From contig NZ_AQQP01000018.1 in NCBI RefSeq assembly GCF_002210165.1, positions 1-64,000 of the forward strand: a stretch of 64,000 nucleotides of DNA, given 5' to 3'. Every line of letters starts with the position of its first letter. Within the stretch, counting starts at the first letter, position 1. Made by a program: the position numbers and the translations under genes. The notes beneath the pieces were generated by a model. It worked only from the letters and a program-made list of their open reading frames with translations, did not search any database and was not told where the DNA came from. This document shows positions 27,335-35,207 of this stretch, in pieces. The DNA is from Phaeobacter sp. 22II1-1F12B. Its GTDB lineage: Bacteria > Pseudomonadota > Alphaproteobacteria > Rhodobacterales > Rhodobacteraceae.

Positions 27335-29805
27335 ACCACCACACGCGACCAACCACCGTAGCTGTGGCGCACAGGTCCGCGCGACAAGCTTACGAGCATC
27401 AACGCCAGCCCGGCGGCGATGTCCGCGCCGCTCTGGACCCAAGTGGCCTCCATCACCAGCGCGCAGATCACCAGCGCCGCCCCGAGGCAGACGTTGAGGA
27501 AACGCGCGGCGCGGATGCTTTCAGCCATGGCGCTGACAGCGATTGTCACGGCCAGTGCGCCGATCAGATGGTCGGTGTTGGCCAAAGCGCCCTCGGTGCC
27601 CAGAGTCAGCCGGGTGAACATCAGCCAAGTGCCGATCGCCACGCTTGCTGCCAGCCCCCAGGTCACGCTGACGCCGCCGCTCAGCATCTCGCGCACGACC
27701 GCGCCGGCGGGCCGCTCGAAGCTTTCGTCGCGGCGCTCGTCCGGCCCGTCATCGGTGTCGCCGGTCAGGAAGACCCACAGGATCGGCGCGCCGGCCCGCT
27801 TGCGGCGCCGCAGGAACTGGCATGTGGCGATTAGCTCGTCCACCGCATAAGGGATCTGGATCAGCATGGCAGCGGCGGTGATCAGGCACAGCGTGCACCA
27901 TGTGCCCAGCAGGATCGGCTGGATGATGATGAAGGTGATCGAGACCACACCAAGCGGCACGATCATGATGCCGAAGATCAGCACCAGCCAAGGCATCGTC
28001 CGCCAGCGCCGGGCCGAGCCGATGAAGCCGATGAGGATCTCCAGCAGGTAGGTCAGCGCGCCAAGGCCTGCGTCCGGCACCGGCCAGGCTTCGGAGATGT
28101 CCGAGGTGATGATCTCCTCGGTACCGTTCTGCGGGTTGTCGGGGCTGCCCGCGAAGAATGGCTCCCAGACCCCGTCCACGTGCCCCATCTGGTAGGCCGC
28201 GAGGTAGCGCGAGACGAAGAGCCCTATGAAGGCGAGCCCGATCACGGGTATCCGCTGGGTCCAGTCGGAGGGAGAGTAGTCCCAGCCGGGCGGGATCGTC
28301 GGCCCGGTTGTGGCCGCCATCGTCCCGATTCCCGGCGCCGGACGGGTGCAGACCGCGAGGCCAAAGATCGCCGCCCCCGCCAGCGTGCCGTTGAGGTAGG
28401 CCGCCGAGCTCTCTGTCCAGAATACCAGCGGAGCAGTCATGATCCAGGCGGCGACCGCCGCTACAACCCAGCGGACTAGTGCTGCGCGCCAGGAGAGCGC
28501 CAGAAAACTCCCAATCACCACCAAGAGACCTGCAGCCATATCGCTAACGAGCAGGCCGGTGAGGTCTGTATAGCCCAGAATCACCGGCGCGATGATCATC
28601 CAGGCCCCCAGCCCGATGTTGAGGAACTGCGCCCAGATGTTTCGGGCATGTGCGGCGCGAAACCCGTCTTCGCGACGTCTGCGCAACGCCTCGGGGTCGT
28701 CGACGTCTTGCGCTGCCCGAAGCCAATGCGGTTTTGTCAGCCCGTTGGCGTCGTACCAGCGCGCCGGGTCTTTCTTCAGAGCGTCGATCATCGCCGGTAA
28801 TTCTTCGCGTAGCGAATGCTTGGGCGTCCACCCCAGCAGCTCTTCGGCGCGGGAGATGTCGAGCTCGTAATGGTCATCCGCCATTTGGATCATAAACGGC
28901 TTTATGAAAGGCTCCTCGCCCTGATCGAAATCATCCGGCACGACAGGCTCGGCCTTCACCTGCGCCCAAGCACCGGCGGCGGCGATCGGCTTGGGAACCG
29001 AGAGCGTCTGCCAGTCCTCCGTCCCATGGATCAGCTGCGCGATGCGCCGTTGCAGCGCATCATAGCCCATGGCCTCGCGCTCGCCGATCAGGATGGTCAC
29101 CTCGTCGGGCAGAGCGTCGCGGCGATCAACCGTTCGGGCGAAGGCGTCAATCATATCGTCCTTGTGCAGGAAAGACTGGCCTGTTGAGAGATCGCCGGAA
29201 TAAGCATGCGATTTCGGATCGCGTTCATAGATACGGCGGATCTGCTCGGCCAGCGTGGGCACGGCGGTTTCTTCGTCGTAAAGGCCGGCCAGATGCAGCA
29301 GCGCATAGGGGATGTCGCCGTGTTCGTCGCGGATCACCGCCTCGGTGCGCGCTTTCGAGGCGGGATAGGCCCAGCCCGGTTCTACCGGCGTGTCTTCGGT
29401 GATCGGGATGCCGGGTGCGGAAGGGTGGTGCACCAGCATTGTGCCTGAGTATATGAACCGATCGACACGAAAATCCTGCAGGGCCCGCAGCAGGTTGCGA
29501 GTGCCCTCCACATTGACCATTTCGTAGAGTGGGCTGTCCTCACCGGAGAAGTCGAAATAGGCCGCAAGGTGGATGACGGCGGCTAAGTGATCGCCATGCT
29601 GGGAACGCACCTGTTCCATTGCGCTGCGGACCGACGCGGCATCGGTGATATCGAAGGCGAACGTGTCCTCGGCTTCCTGCAGGTCTAGGCCGACCACACT
29701 GTAGTCATCAGCCAGCCGCTTCGACAGGGCTCTGCCGAGGTTACCGGCTGCGCCGGTGATCAAAACCAGAGGTTTCTGCTCATTGTTCACTTTATTATCG
29801 TTCAT
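27331..29805 (-). CDS. Fusion: NAD-dependent epimerase + SPW-type membrane repeats + VKOR-like domain
   Basis: The protein has 824 residues and is preceded by GGGAGG. Domains in order are an extended SDR/epimerase (about 12-350; GAAGNLGRAL at the nucleotide loop, YPASK as the catalytic pair), a membrane segment with SPW-like repeat WAQFLNIGLGAWMIIAP (about 390-490), a VKOR-like four-helix part (about 510-690) with the CxxC motif TWCTLC, and a second SPW-like unit near 770-820. The loop cysteine pair that normally relays electrons in VKOR is absent, as no Cys occurs in the loop before the CxxC helix. The protein probably uses NAD(P)H on the cytoplasmic side; a link to quinone or thiol chemistry is inferred from the fusion. 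Confidence 0.82.
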   Translation of the reverse strand: MNDNKVNNEQKPLVLITGAAGNLGRALSKRLADDYSVVGLDLQEAEDTFAFDITDAASVRSAMEQVRSQHGDHLAAVIHLAAYFDFSGEDSPLYEMVNVEGTRNLLRALQDFRVDRFIYSGTMLVHHPSAPGIPITEDTPVEPGWAYPASKARTEAVIRDEHGDIPYALLHLAGLYDEETAVPTLAEQIRRIYERDPKSHAYSGDLSTGQSFLHKDDMIDAFARTVDRRDALPDEVTILIGEREAMGYDALQRRIAQLIHGTEDWQTLSVPKPIAAAGAWAQVKAEPVVPDDFDQGEEPFIKPFMIQMADDHYELDISRAEELLGWTPKHSLREELPAMIDALKKDPARWYDANGLTKPHWLRAAQDVDDPEALRRRREDGFRAAHARNIWAQFLNIGLGAWMIIAPVILGYTDLTGLLVSDMAAGLLVVIGSFLALSWRAALVRWVVAAVAAWIMTAPLVFWTESSAAYLNGTLAGAAIFGLAVCTRPAPGIGTMAATTGPTIPPGWDYSPSDWTQRIPVIGLAFIGLFVSRYLAAYQMGHVDGVWEPFFAGSPDNPQNGTEEIITSDISEAWPVPDAGLGALTYLLEILIGFIGSARRWRTMPWLVLIFGIMIVPLGVVSITFIIIQPILLGTWCTLCLITAAAMLIQIPYAVDELIATCQFLRRRKRAGAPILWVFLTGDTDDGPDERRDESFERPAGAVVREMLSGGVSVTWGLAASVAIGTWLMFTRLTLGTEGALANTDHLIGALAVTIAVSAMAESIRAARFLNVCLGAALVICALVMEATWVQSGADIAAGLALMLVSLSRGPVRHSYGGWSRVVV

Positions 29806-29927
29806 GCCGTTCCTCCCGGTGCCCTGCGCGGCAGAATTTTCTACTGCGCTTAATCTGGAAGCGGGACAGTCAGCCGCGCAATGATCCGACTTTGTGCTTC
29901 AACAAGAGACGATCTGCCGCGTTCTAA

Positions 29928-30296
29928 TCACACAACAATGAGAGCGATTATCACGGCCACCAGTGCCAAAAGTCCTGCAATGATCAACCAGGATGATCGC
30001 GTTTGCGATCTGTCGCCTTGGAGATCCGCTGGACTTGGCTTGCGGTCTGCGCTCGCGGATCGGTTTGCCTCCTGCAGCATGGCCGTTGACACCTGTCTCG
30101 CGCTCGGCGGTGTTCCTGCCGCTTCGTCATCCGTGCCCAGCGGCGCGGCGGCTGGGTCCTGAAATGCAACCTTGTCGCCACCCGCGCCGCGGTCAATTCG
30201 ATCGCGCAATTGTGCCGCTCCTGCTGCGCCAGAGCGTTCACTGGGTTTGGCCTTCTCGCCGCGGTCCAGACTTTCCGTATCGGTTTCGGCGTTCAT
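29928..30296 (-). CDS. Hypothetical protein with C-terminal membrane anchor
   Basis: The protein has 122 residues from ATG 30296. About 95 hydrophilic, Ala/Asp/Ser-rich residues that look disordered are followed by SSWLIIAGLLALVAVIIALIVV, a single C-terminal transmembrane helix. That is a tail-anchor arrangement, with the long part on the cytoplasmic side. No family is recognised. An EcfG-type promoter at 30336-30360 precedes it, so it is probably a stress-induced membrane protein. Confidence 0.65.
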   Translation of the reverse strand: MNAETDTESLDRGEKAKPSERSGAAGAAQLRDRIDRGAGGDKVAFQDPAAAPLGTDDEAAGTPPSARQVSTAMLQEANRSASADRKPSPADLQGDRSQTRSSWLIIAGLLALVAVIIALIVV

Positions 30297-30335
30297 CTGA
30301 ATCTCTTTCAATCGCAATGGAGTACGCATTCGACA

Positions 30336-30360
30336 AACGGGCTAGTGCCGATAATGTTCC
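30336..30360 (-). promoter_or_regulatory. EcfG-type promoter, GGAAC-N17-GTT
   Basis: On the minus strand GGAAC (30360-30356) and CGTTT (30339-30335) are spaced 17 bases to GTT. The site lies 40 bp before the tail-anchored protein gene. Confidence 0.75.
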
Positions 30361-30490
30361 GATGTGTCCTCACAGTAAGGGCGCGTTTTTTGCTCACAGA
30401 AGTTCTCACCCAACAATTGTTGGAGACGAAATCCTCTGACGACTTCATGCTGGCAGACAGAAACTCCTTTGGTGAAGATAGGAGCATTTG

Positions 30491-31138
30491 ATGATGGAAT
30501 ACTCGAAACAGATTCCGGAGCAAGTAAGGGTAGCTGAAATACGCCATCGGATGAGCAATGGTTTCCAGATATTGCAAGCGTTTACGCGCCAACAAATTTC
30601 CGAGTGTGAAACACAGGATGCCGCAAAAAGACTGGCGGAAGTCCTCCGTCAAATCGAAACTGTAGCTGCACAACAGAGCGCCCTTAGCGAAGCGGATTCC
30701 GGCAATCTTGCTGGTTTCGTCGAGAGAATAAAGCCTCTCTGGCAGCGGATCGGTGAGCATGCCGGAATCACCGTTCGTGTTGATATGGATGACGCGCTGA
30801 TTCTCTCGCCCAAAGCCTCGGAAACCGCGTCGCGGATCCTGCTCGAAGCGGTGACGAATTGCGTCGAGCATGCATTTCCCGATGGCCGTGGCGGAACGAT
30901 CGAGGTCGTCATAAGCTCTACAGACGCCTATCACAGCCACTGCTATGTTGCGGATGATGGGGTCGGCATGACAGACGAAGGGCATGGAAGCGGGACTGGC
31001 ATCATCCGCACACTTGCCGAGGAAATTGGCGGTAGGGCCGATTGGGCACGTGGGCCCCATGGTGGAACAGTGCTAACGGTCGACTTTCCTGTTAACCTTC
31101 CGGAACACGTGGAGGCCATGAACAAAGCGAATGCCTGA
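30491..31138 (+). CDS. Soluble HisKA_2-type histidine kinase
   Basis: The protein has about 215 residues. GGAG lies 6-9 bases before ATG 30491/30494, and a TTG at 30488 is less likely. It consists of only a DHp domain (AEIRHRMSNGFQILQAFTR, phospho-His near residue 19) and an ATPase domain with LLEAVTNCVEHAFP (N-box), ADDGVGM (G1) and GSGTGIIRTLAEEIGG (G2). It has no sensor domain and no membrane helix, so it must receive its signal through a partner. Its stop overlaps the Crp/Fnr start by one base (TGATG). HisKA_2 kinases commonly feed the PhyR-NepR-EcfG cascade, which fits the surrounding promoters. Confidence 0.85.
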   Translation: MMEYSKQIPEQVRVAEIRHRMSNGFQILQAFTRQQISECETQDAAKRLAEVLRQIETVAAQQSALSEADSGNLAGFVERIKPLWQRIGEHAGITVRVDMDDALILSPKASETASRILLEAVTNCVEHAFPDGRGGTIEVVISSTDAYHSHCYVADDGVGMTDEGHGSGTGIIRTLAEEIGGRADWARGPHGGTVLTVDFPVNLPEHVEAMNKANA

Positions 31139-31866
31139 TGCACTCACCGATGAAGAACGTCCTTGCCCGCAAACTCTGGAACGCGGGCCGGCTCGCAAGC
31201 GAAGACTTAAAGAAGCTCGATGACGTCATTGCAGACCCCTTTCAACTCGATGCTCGGGAAGACTTGATCCAGCACGGCGAAGATCCACAGAACGTACATC
31301 TCGTCCTCAGTGGAATGGTGTGCCGCTACAAGGTCTTGCAGAATGGGAAACGGGCTATCGTGGCGCTCATGCTGCCGGGCGATATTTGCGATTTGCATGT
31401 CGCGATATTGGGCCGGATGGACCACAGCATCGGCACTCTGACCGAGTGTAGCCTGGTCAAGATTTCGCGCGGGGTGATTGAGGATTTGCTCGACAACTAT
31501 CCCCGGATTCGCCGGGCGCTCTTCTGGTCCACTCTCGTCGATGAAGCCATCCTGCGCGAATGGCTGGTCAACATGGGGCGGCGCCGCGCGGACAAGCAAA
31601 TGGCGCACCTGTTCTGCGAGGTGCATGCACGATTAACAGCCGTCAATCGCATGCACGATGCGTTGATGCCGCTGACCCAGGAAGAGCTTGCCGACATCCT
31701 TGGCGTGTCGACGGTCCATGCGCAACGGGTGCTTTCGGAGCTTCGAAACCAGGGGCTCGTGACCGTCCAGGACAGCCGCGTCGCGGTGCCGGACATCGTC
31801 AGGCTTCGACAGTTTGCGGAGTTCGAAGGAGACTACCTGCACCTCGAGCACGCTGCGGCCGAATAG
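31138..31866 (+). CDS. Crp/Fnr-family transcriptional regulator
   Basis: The protein has 242 residues (a start at ATG 31150 is also possible). A cyclic-nucleotide-type beta-barrel covers about 30-130 (HLVLSGMVCRYKVL, then ALMLPGDICDLHV), followed by a long helix and a winged helix (LTQEELADILGVSTVHAQRVLSELRNQGLV). No Cys cluster for an Fnr-type iron-sulfur centre is visible, so it probably senses something other than oxygen through iron-sulfur chemistry. It is coupled to the upstream kinase by a 1-bp overlap. Many such Crp-like genes next to HisKA_2 kinases occur in alphaproteobacteria; the target is unknown. Confidence 0.9.
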   Translation: MHSPMKNVLARKLWNAGRLASEDLKKLDDVIADPFQLDAREDLIQHGEDPQNVHLVLSGMVCRYKVLQNGKRAIVALMLPGDICDLHVAILGRMDHSIGTLTECSLVKISRGVIEDLLDNYPRIRRALFWSTLVDEAILREWLVNMGRRRADKQMAHLFCEVHARLTAVNRMHDALMPLTQEELADILGVSTVHAQRVLSELRNQGLVTVQDSRVAVPDIVRLRQFAEFEGDYLHLEHAAAE

Positions 31867-31905
31867 CGATTAAGTGAACTCGGTAGAGTTGGAGGAGAAG
31901 CTCAA

Positions 31906-32136
31906 ATGCGTTTCTATTTCGACGTCAAGAACGGAAATTTCAGTCGCGACGACACCGGAACGGAACTCGCTGACCGAAGTGCGGCTCGCGGCGAAGCCTT
32001 GGCGGTATTGGCCCCGATTGCCAAGGATGCGTTTCCCGAGAATGGGGTAAATTCCGTCTCGGTCACTGTGCGGGATTCCGAACGCAAACCGATCTTTCAT
32101 GCCAGCCTTGCCCTTGTCGAAGACTGGATAGACTGA
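31906..32136 (+). CDS. DUF6894-type small protein
   Basis: The protein has 76 residues and is preceded by GGAGGAG. It starts MRFYFDVKNGNFSRDDTGTE, the typical opening of the DUF6894 family (F-F-D-x-x-x-G, then an Asp-Glu-Gly/Thr turn and an Ala-rich helix AARGEALAVLAPIAKDAF), and ends with a two-strand sheet. The function is unknown; such genes are abundant and often stress-linked in alphaproteobacteria. No promoter of the EcfG type is seen directly before it, so it may be read from the Crp operon. Confidence 0.75.
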   Translation: MRFYFDVKNGNFSRDDTGTELADRSAARGEALAVLAPIAKDAFPENGVNSVSVTVRDSERKPIFHASLALVEDWID

Positions 32137-32175
32137 GCGGAAAGACGCCGCATGGAGGCAGGGCGCGCGCCGGGG

Positions 32176-32200
32176 GGAACTGCTTCGGTCACAGGCCGTT
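32176..32200 (+). promoter_or_regulatory. EcfG-type promoter, GGAAC-N17-GTT
   Basis: GGAAC at 32176-32180 and GTT at 32198-32200 lie 24 bp before the ATG at 32224 and just ahead of an AGGAGG ribosome binding site. The site heads the hypothetical protein plus permease operon. Confidence 0.75.
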
Positions 32201-32223
32201 TCTCCTGCAGGAGGATTGGGGTC

Positions 32224-32493
32224 ATGACGCAGGGAAACAGCCGTGAATTGCGAACGCGGGATGGGAATTGGATTTCCCCGCAAGAGCTGCAAGAGGTTCT
32301 TGCCGAAGAAGGATACTCTGGCACCGGAAGAGAGAACTTTCTGAACTCGGTCCTGACCCAGTTGGCAGCGGAAAGCGCAGACCGCGGCGAACCCGAGCGC
32401 CGGGCTGCCGCATTGCTCGCAGAAGTTCGGAAAATTCTCGAACATGAGCAGGACAAGCATGGGCGGCGCCCAATCGCGGAGGAACTGCCGTGA
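32224..32493 (+). CDS. Small hypothetical protein, stress operon
   Basis: The protein has 89 residues from ATG 32224 behind AGGAGG; the open frame reaches further up only by passing the promoter. It is hydrophilic and helical (ISPQELQEVLAEEGYSGTGR, then a long helix to the end) with no membrane segment and no family I recognise. It overlaps the permease start (GTGA), which makes co-translation with the transporter likely. Confidence 0.65.
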   Translation: MTQGNSRELRTRDGNWISPQELQEVLAEEGYSGTGRENFLNSVLTQLAAESADRGEPERRAAALLAEVRKILEHEQDKHGRRPIAEELP

Positions 32494-33851
32494 CCGATCT
32501 TTCCGAAAGTGGCACCGCGCAAGATCCAGGTGACGGAAAAGGCAAGCTCAAGCGCGCGATCGGGCCCGGGCTGCTCCTTTTGTTCATTGTGGGCGATGTC
32601 CTCGGCACCGGCATCTACGCTCTGACCGGAAAAGTCGCCGAAGAAGTGGGTGGCATCGTCTGGCTACCATTCCTGGTAGCCTTCGTCGTCGCGACGCTGA
32701 CGGCCTGCAGTTACCTGGAACTCGTCACAAAATATCCCAAGGCCGCCGGGGCAGCGCTCTACACAGAAAAGGCTTTCGGAATCCATTTTGTCACGTTCCT
32801 CGTTGCCTTCGCCGTCATGTCCTCTGGCTTGACATCCTCGTCTACCGCCGCCCGTGCCTTTGCTGAGAACCTCTCGACCGGGTTCGGTCTGGACCTTGGA
32901 GCTTGGGCGGTAACCCTGATCGGCCTCGTTTTTGTCGGCGCGATTGCCCTGATAAACATGCGCGGCGTTGGAGAAAGCGTCTTGGTCAACGCGGTCTTCA
33001 CGTGCATCGAATTGACCGGGCTGATCATCATCGTGGTTATTGGCATGATGGTTTTCTCCAACGGCGAGGCCGACATCGGTAAGGCCTTCAAATTCGGAGA
33101 CAACGAGAACGGCGTTTTCTGGCCGGTGATCGCCGGCACCACGCTTGCCTTCTTCGCCATGGTCGGTTTCGAGGATTCCGTGAACATGGCCGAGGAAACC
33201 AAGGAGCCGAGCCGCACCTTCCCAAAGATGCTCTTTGGTGGCCTGGCCATTGCAGCGGTCCTTTACCTTGTGGTGTCGATTGTCGCGATCTCAATCGTTC
33301 CGATTGACGATCTGGCCGAGGGCGACACGCCACTGCTGAAGGTCGTGGAAGCGGGCGCCCCCGGGTTCCCACCATGGGTTTTCGGCCTTATCACCATGAT
33401 TGCAGTGGGGAATTCCGCGCTGATCAATCTGCTCATGGCCAGTCGCCTCGTCTACGGTATGAGTGAGGAGGGTGTGCTTCCTGCCGTCCTTGGAAAGGTG
33501 AATCGGGCCCGACAGACGCCGGTGACGGCGATTATCTTCACAACGCTTCTGGCGGCTGGGCTGATCACCTTCGTCGGCGCCGTGCCGGAACTGGGCGGCA
33601 CAACAGCTCTCCTGCTGTTGGGTGTCTTCACCGTCGTTAACGTGGCTGTGCTGGTGCTGAAGCGTGACAAGGTCGATCACGACCACTTCCGCACACCGGT
33701 CTGGGTGGCCGTGGCTGGCGCGGCGACCTGTGCCTTCCTGGTTGGCCCATGGACGGGCCGTGACCCGGCTCAATACCTCATCGCTGCCGTGCTAATCGGA
33801 ATCGGTGTGGTGCTTTGGGTGGTGACGCGCCTGTGGATGCGCCAGGCATAG
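32490..33851 (+). CDS. APC-superfamily amino-acid permease
   Basis: The protein has 453 residues from GTG 32490, overlapping the previous stop. About 12 membrane helices follow the APC fold. The first helix has the unwound substrate loop GDVLGTGIYALTGKV, the third region carries CSYLELVTKYPKAAGAALY, and the sixth helix shows FFAMVGFEDSVNMAEETKEP, both typical of the family. It imports or exchanges an amino acid or amine; the substrate cannot be told. An EcfG-type promoter stands before the preceding small gene, so uptake may be raised under stress. Confidence 0.9.
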   Translation: MTDLSESGTAQDPGDGKGKLKRAIGPGLLLLFIVGDVLGTGIYALTGKVAEEVGGIVWLPFLVAFVVATLTACSYLELVTKYPKAAGAALYTEKAFGIHFVTFLVAFAVMSSGLTSSSTAARAFAENLSTGFGLDLGAWAVTLIGLVFVGAIALINMRGVGESVLVNAVFTCIELTGLIIIVVIGMMVFSNGEADIGKAFKFGDNENGVFWPVIAGTTLAFFAMVGFEDSVNMAEETKEPSRTFPKMLFGGLAIAAVLYLVVSIVAISIVPIDDLAEGDTPLLKVVEAGAPGFPPWVFGLITMIAVGNSALINLLMASRLVYGMSEEGVLPAVLGKVNRARQTPVTAIIFTTLLAAGLITFVGAVPELGGTTALLLLGVFTVVNVAVLVLKRDKVDHDHFRTPVWVAVAGAATCAFLVGPWTGRDPAQYLIAAVLIGIGVVLWVVTRLWMRQA

Positions 33852-33884
33852 GCCCTGCGCATCGACTGGGTTTCTGCATTTAGG

Positions 33885-35195
33885 TCACTCGACCTTCGCT
33901 TCCGCTTCCCCGCGCAGGTCTGCGACATCATCGGCACTGACGACCGCGGCGTCGTTGGACCAGCCCTGTCGGACGAAACTGGCCAGTTCCGCCACCTCTT
34001 CGTCCGTCAATCGGTCTGAAAATCCGGGCATCCTCAGCGAGTAGGGCCGCTTGGGCGTCGAGGGCAGTTCCGACCCGCCCAGGATCATCGAGATTAGCCC
34101 CGTCGGGCTTTCCGCCGTCACCAGTGAATTGCCGTCAAGTTCCGGGAACACCTCGTCGGCGCCGCGTCCGTTGGCGAAATGGCAGGCGTTGCAGTTGTCA
34201 ATGTAGAGCCGGGCCCCCAGAGGCATGTCAGGGTCGGCCGAGGCGATAAGGGCCTCCGTCTCGGTCACGTCTTCCGATCGTTCCAGCAACACGCCCTCGT
34301 TCAGCCCCACGAGGTAAGCGGACATGGCGGCAAGGTCCTCTTCGCTCATGTATTGGGTCGAGTCCTGAATGACCAACTGCATCTCGCCATTGACCGCCGC
34401 GTGGGCGTTGCGCCCGGTCGAGAAGATGGCGACCAGGTCTTCCTGGCTCCACCCGGCTATGGCGCTGCCGGGGCCACGCAGCGCGGGGGCCGTCCAGCCC
34501 GCGATTTCGCCGCCCGAGAGGAACGCCTCGTCCGACGTATCGACTGCCGCTTCGGCCATGATGGCGTTGCGCGGCGTATGGCAGGCGCTGCAATGGCCCG
34601 GCCCTTCCACGATATATTCCCCGCGCGCCAGAACCGGATCGTCCGTATCTGCGCGAAAGCCCGGTTCGTCGAGCGCCAGCCATTTCCAGCCCCTGAGCGT
34701 CCAGCGCTGATCGAAGGGGAAGGGCAGGTCGGCCTCCGGCGCTGCGTTCTGCACCGGTTCCACCTCTTCGATGAAGTAGTGGTATAGCGCGCGCACGTCC
34801 TCTTCGGTGAGCTTGCGATAATTCTCGTAGGGCATCGCGGGATAGAGATGCGTGCCATCGGGGCGCATGCCGTCATAGAGCGCGGCGCGGAAGTCCTCGA
34901 GGCTCCATCCGCCGATGCCCGTTTCGTCGTCGGGCGTGATGTTCGACGAATAGATCGTGCCGAGCGGGCTTTCGATAGCCCGCCCGCCGGCGAACCTCTC
35001 GCCGCCGGGCGCCGTGTGACAGGCCGCGCAATCGGCGAGGCGCATGGCGTATTCGCCCTGGCCTTCTTCGGGTTGCCAGTCTGCCGCCACCTGCTGCTGC
35101 GGTGGCGTGGGCTGCACCGGGACCGCGATAAAGGCCAGAAGGGCGACGCCCCCCAGCACGACCAATCCGAGCACGATGTTGAGAAGGGTTCTCAT
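33885..35195 (-). CDS. Membrane-anchored triheme cytochrome c (dehydrogenase subunit)
   Basis: The protein has 436 residues. An N-terminal hydrophobic anchor (TLLNIVLGLVVLGGVALLAF) is followed by three c-type heme motifs, CAACH near residue 58, CSACH near 205 and CNACH near 335, in the layout of the cytochrome subunits of periplasmic alcohol, gluconate and sorbitol dehydrogenases. It takes electrons from the flavoprotein encoded just upstream (12-bp gap) and passes them to the respiratory quinone or oxidase. It is the last gene of the leftward three-subunit operon. Confidence 0.9.
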   Translation of the reverse strand: MRTLLNIVLGLVVLGGVALLAFIAVPVQPTPPQQQVAADWQPEEGQGEYAMRLADCAACHTAPGGERFAGGRAIESPLGTIYSSNITPDDETGIGGWSLEDFRAALYDGMRPDGTHLYPAMPYENYRKLTEEDVRALYHYFIEEVEPVQNAAPEADLPFPFDQRWTLRGWKWLALDEPGFRADTDDPVLARGEYIVEGPGHCSACHTPRNAIMAEAAVDTSDEAFLSGGEIAGWTAPALRGPGSAIAGWSQEDLVAIFSTGRNAHAAVNGEMQLVIQDSTQYMSEEDLAAMSAYLVGLNEGVLLERSEDVTETEALIASADPDMPLGARLYIDNCNACHFANGRGADEVFPELDGNSLVTAESPTGLISMILGGSELPSTPKRPYSLRMPGFSDRLTDEEVAELASFVRQGWSNDAAVVSADDVADLRGEAEAKVE

Positions 35196-35207
35196 GACAT
35201 CACCTCC

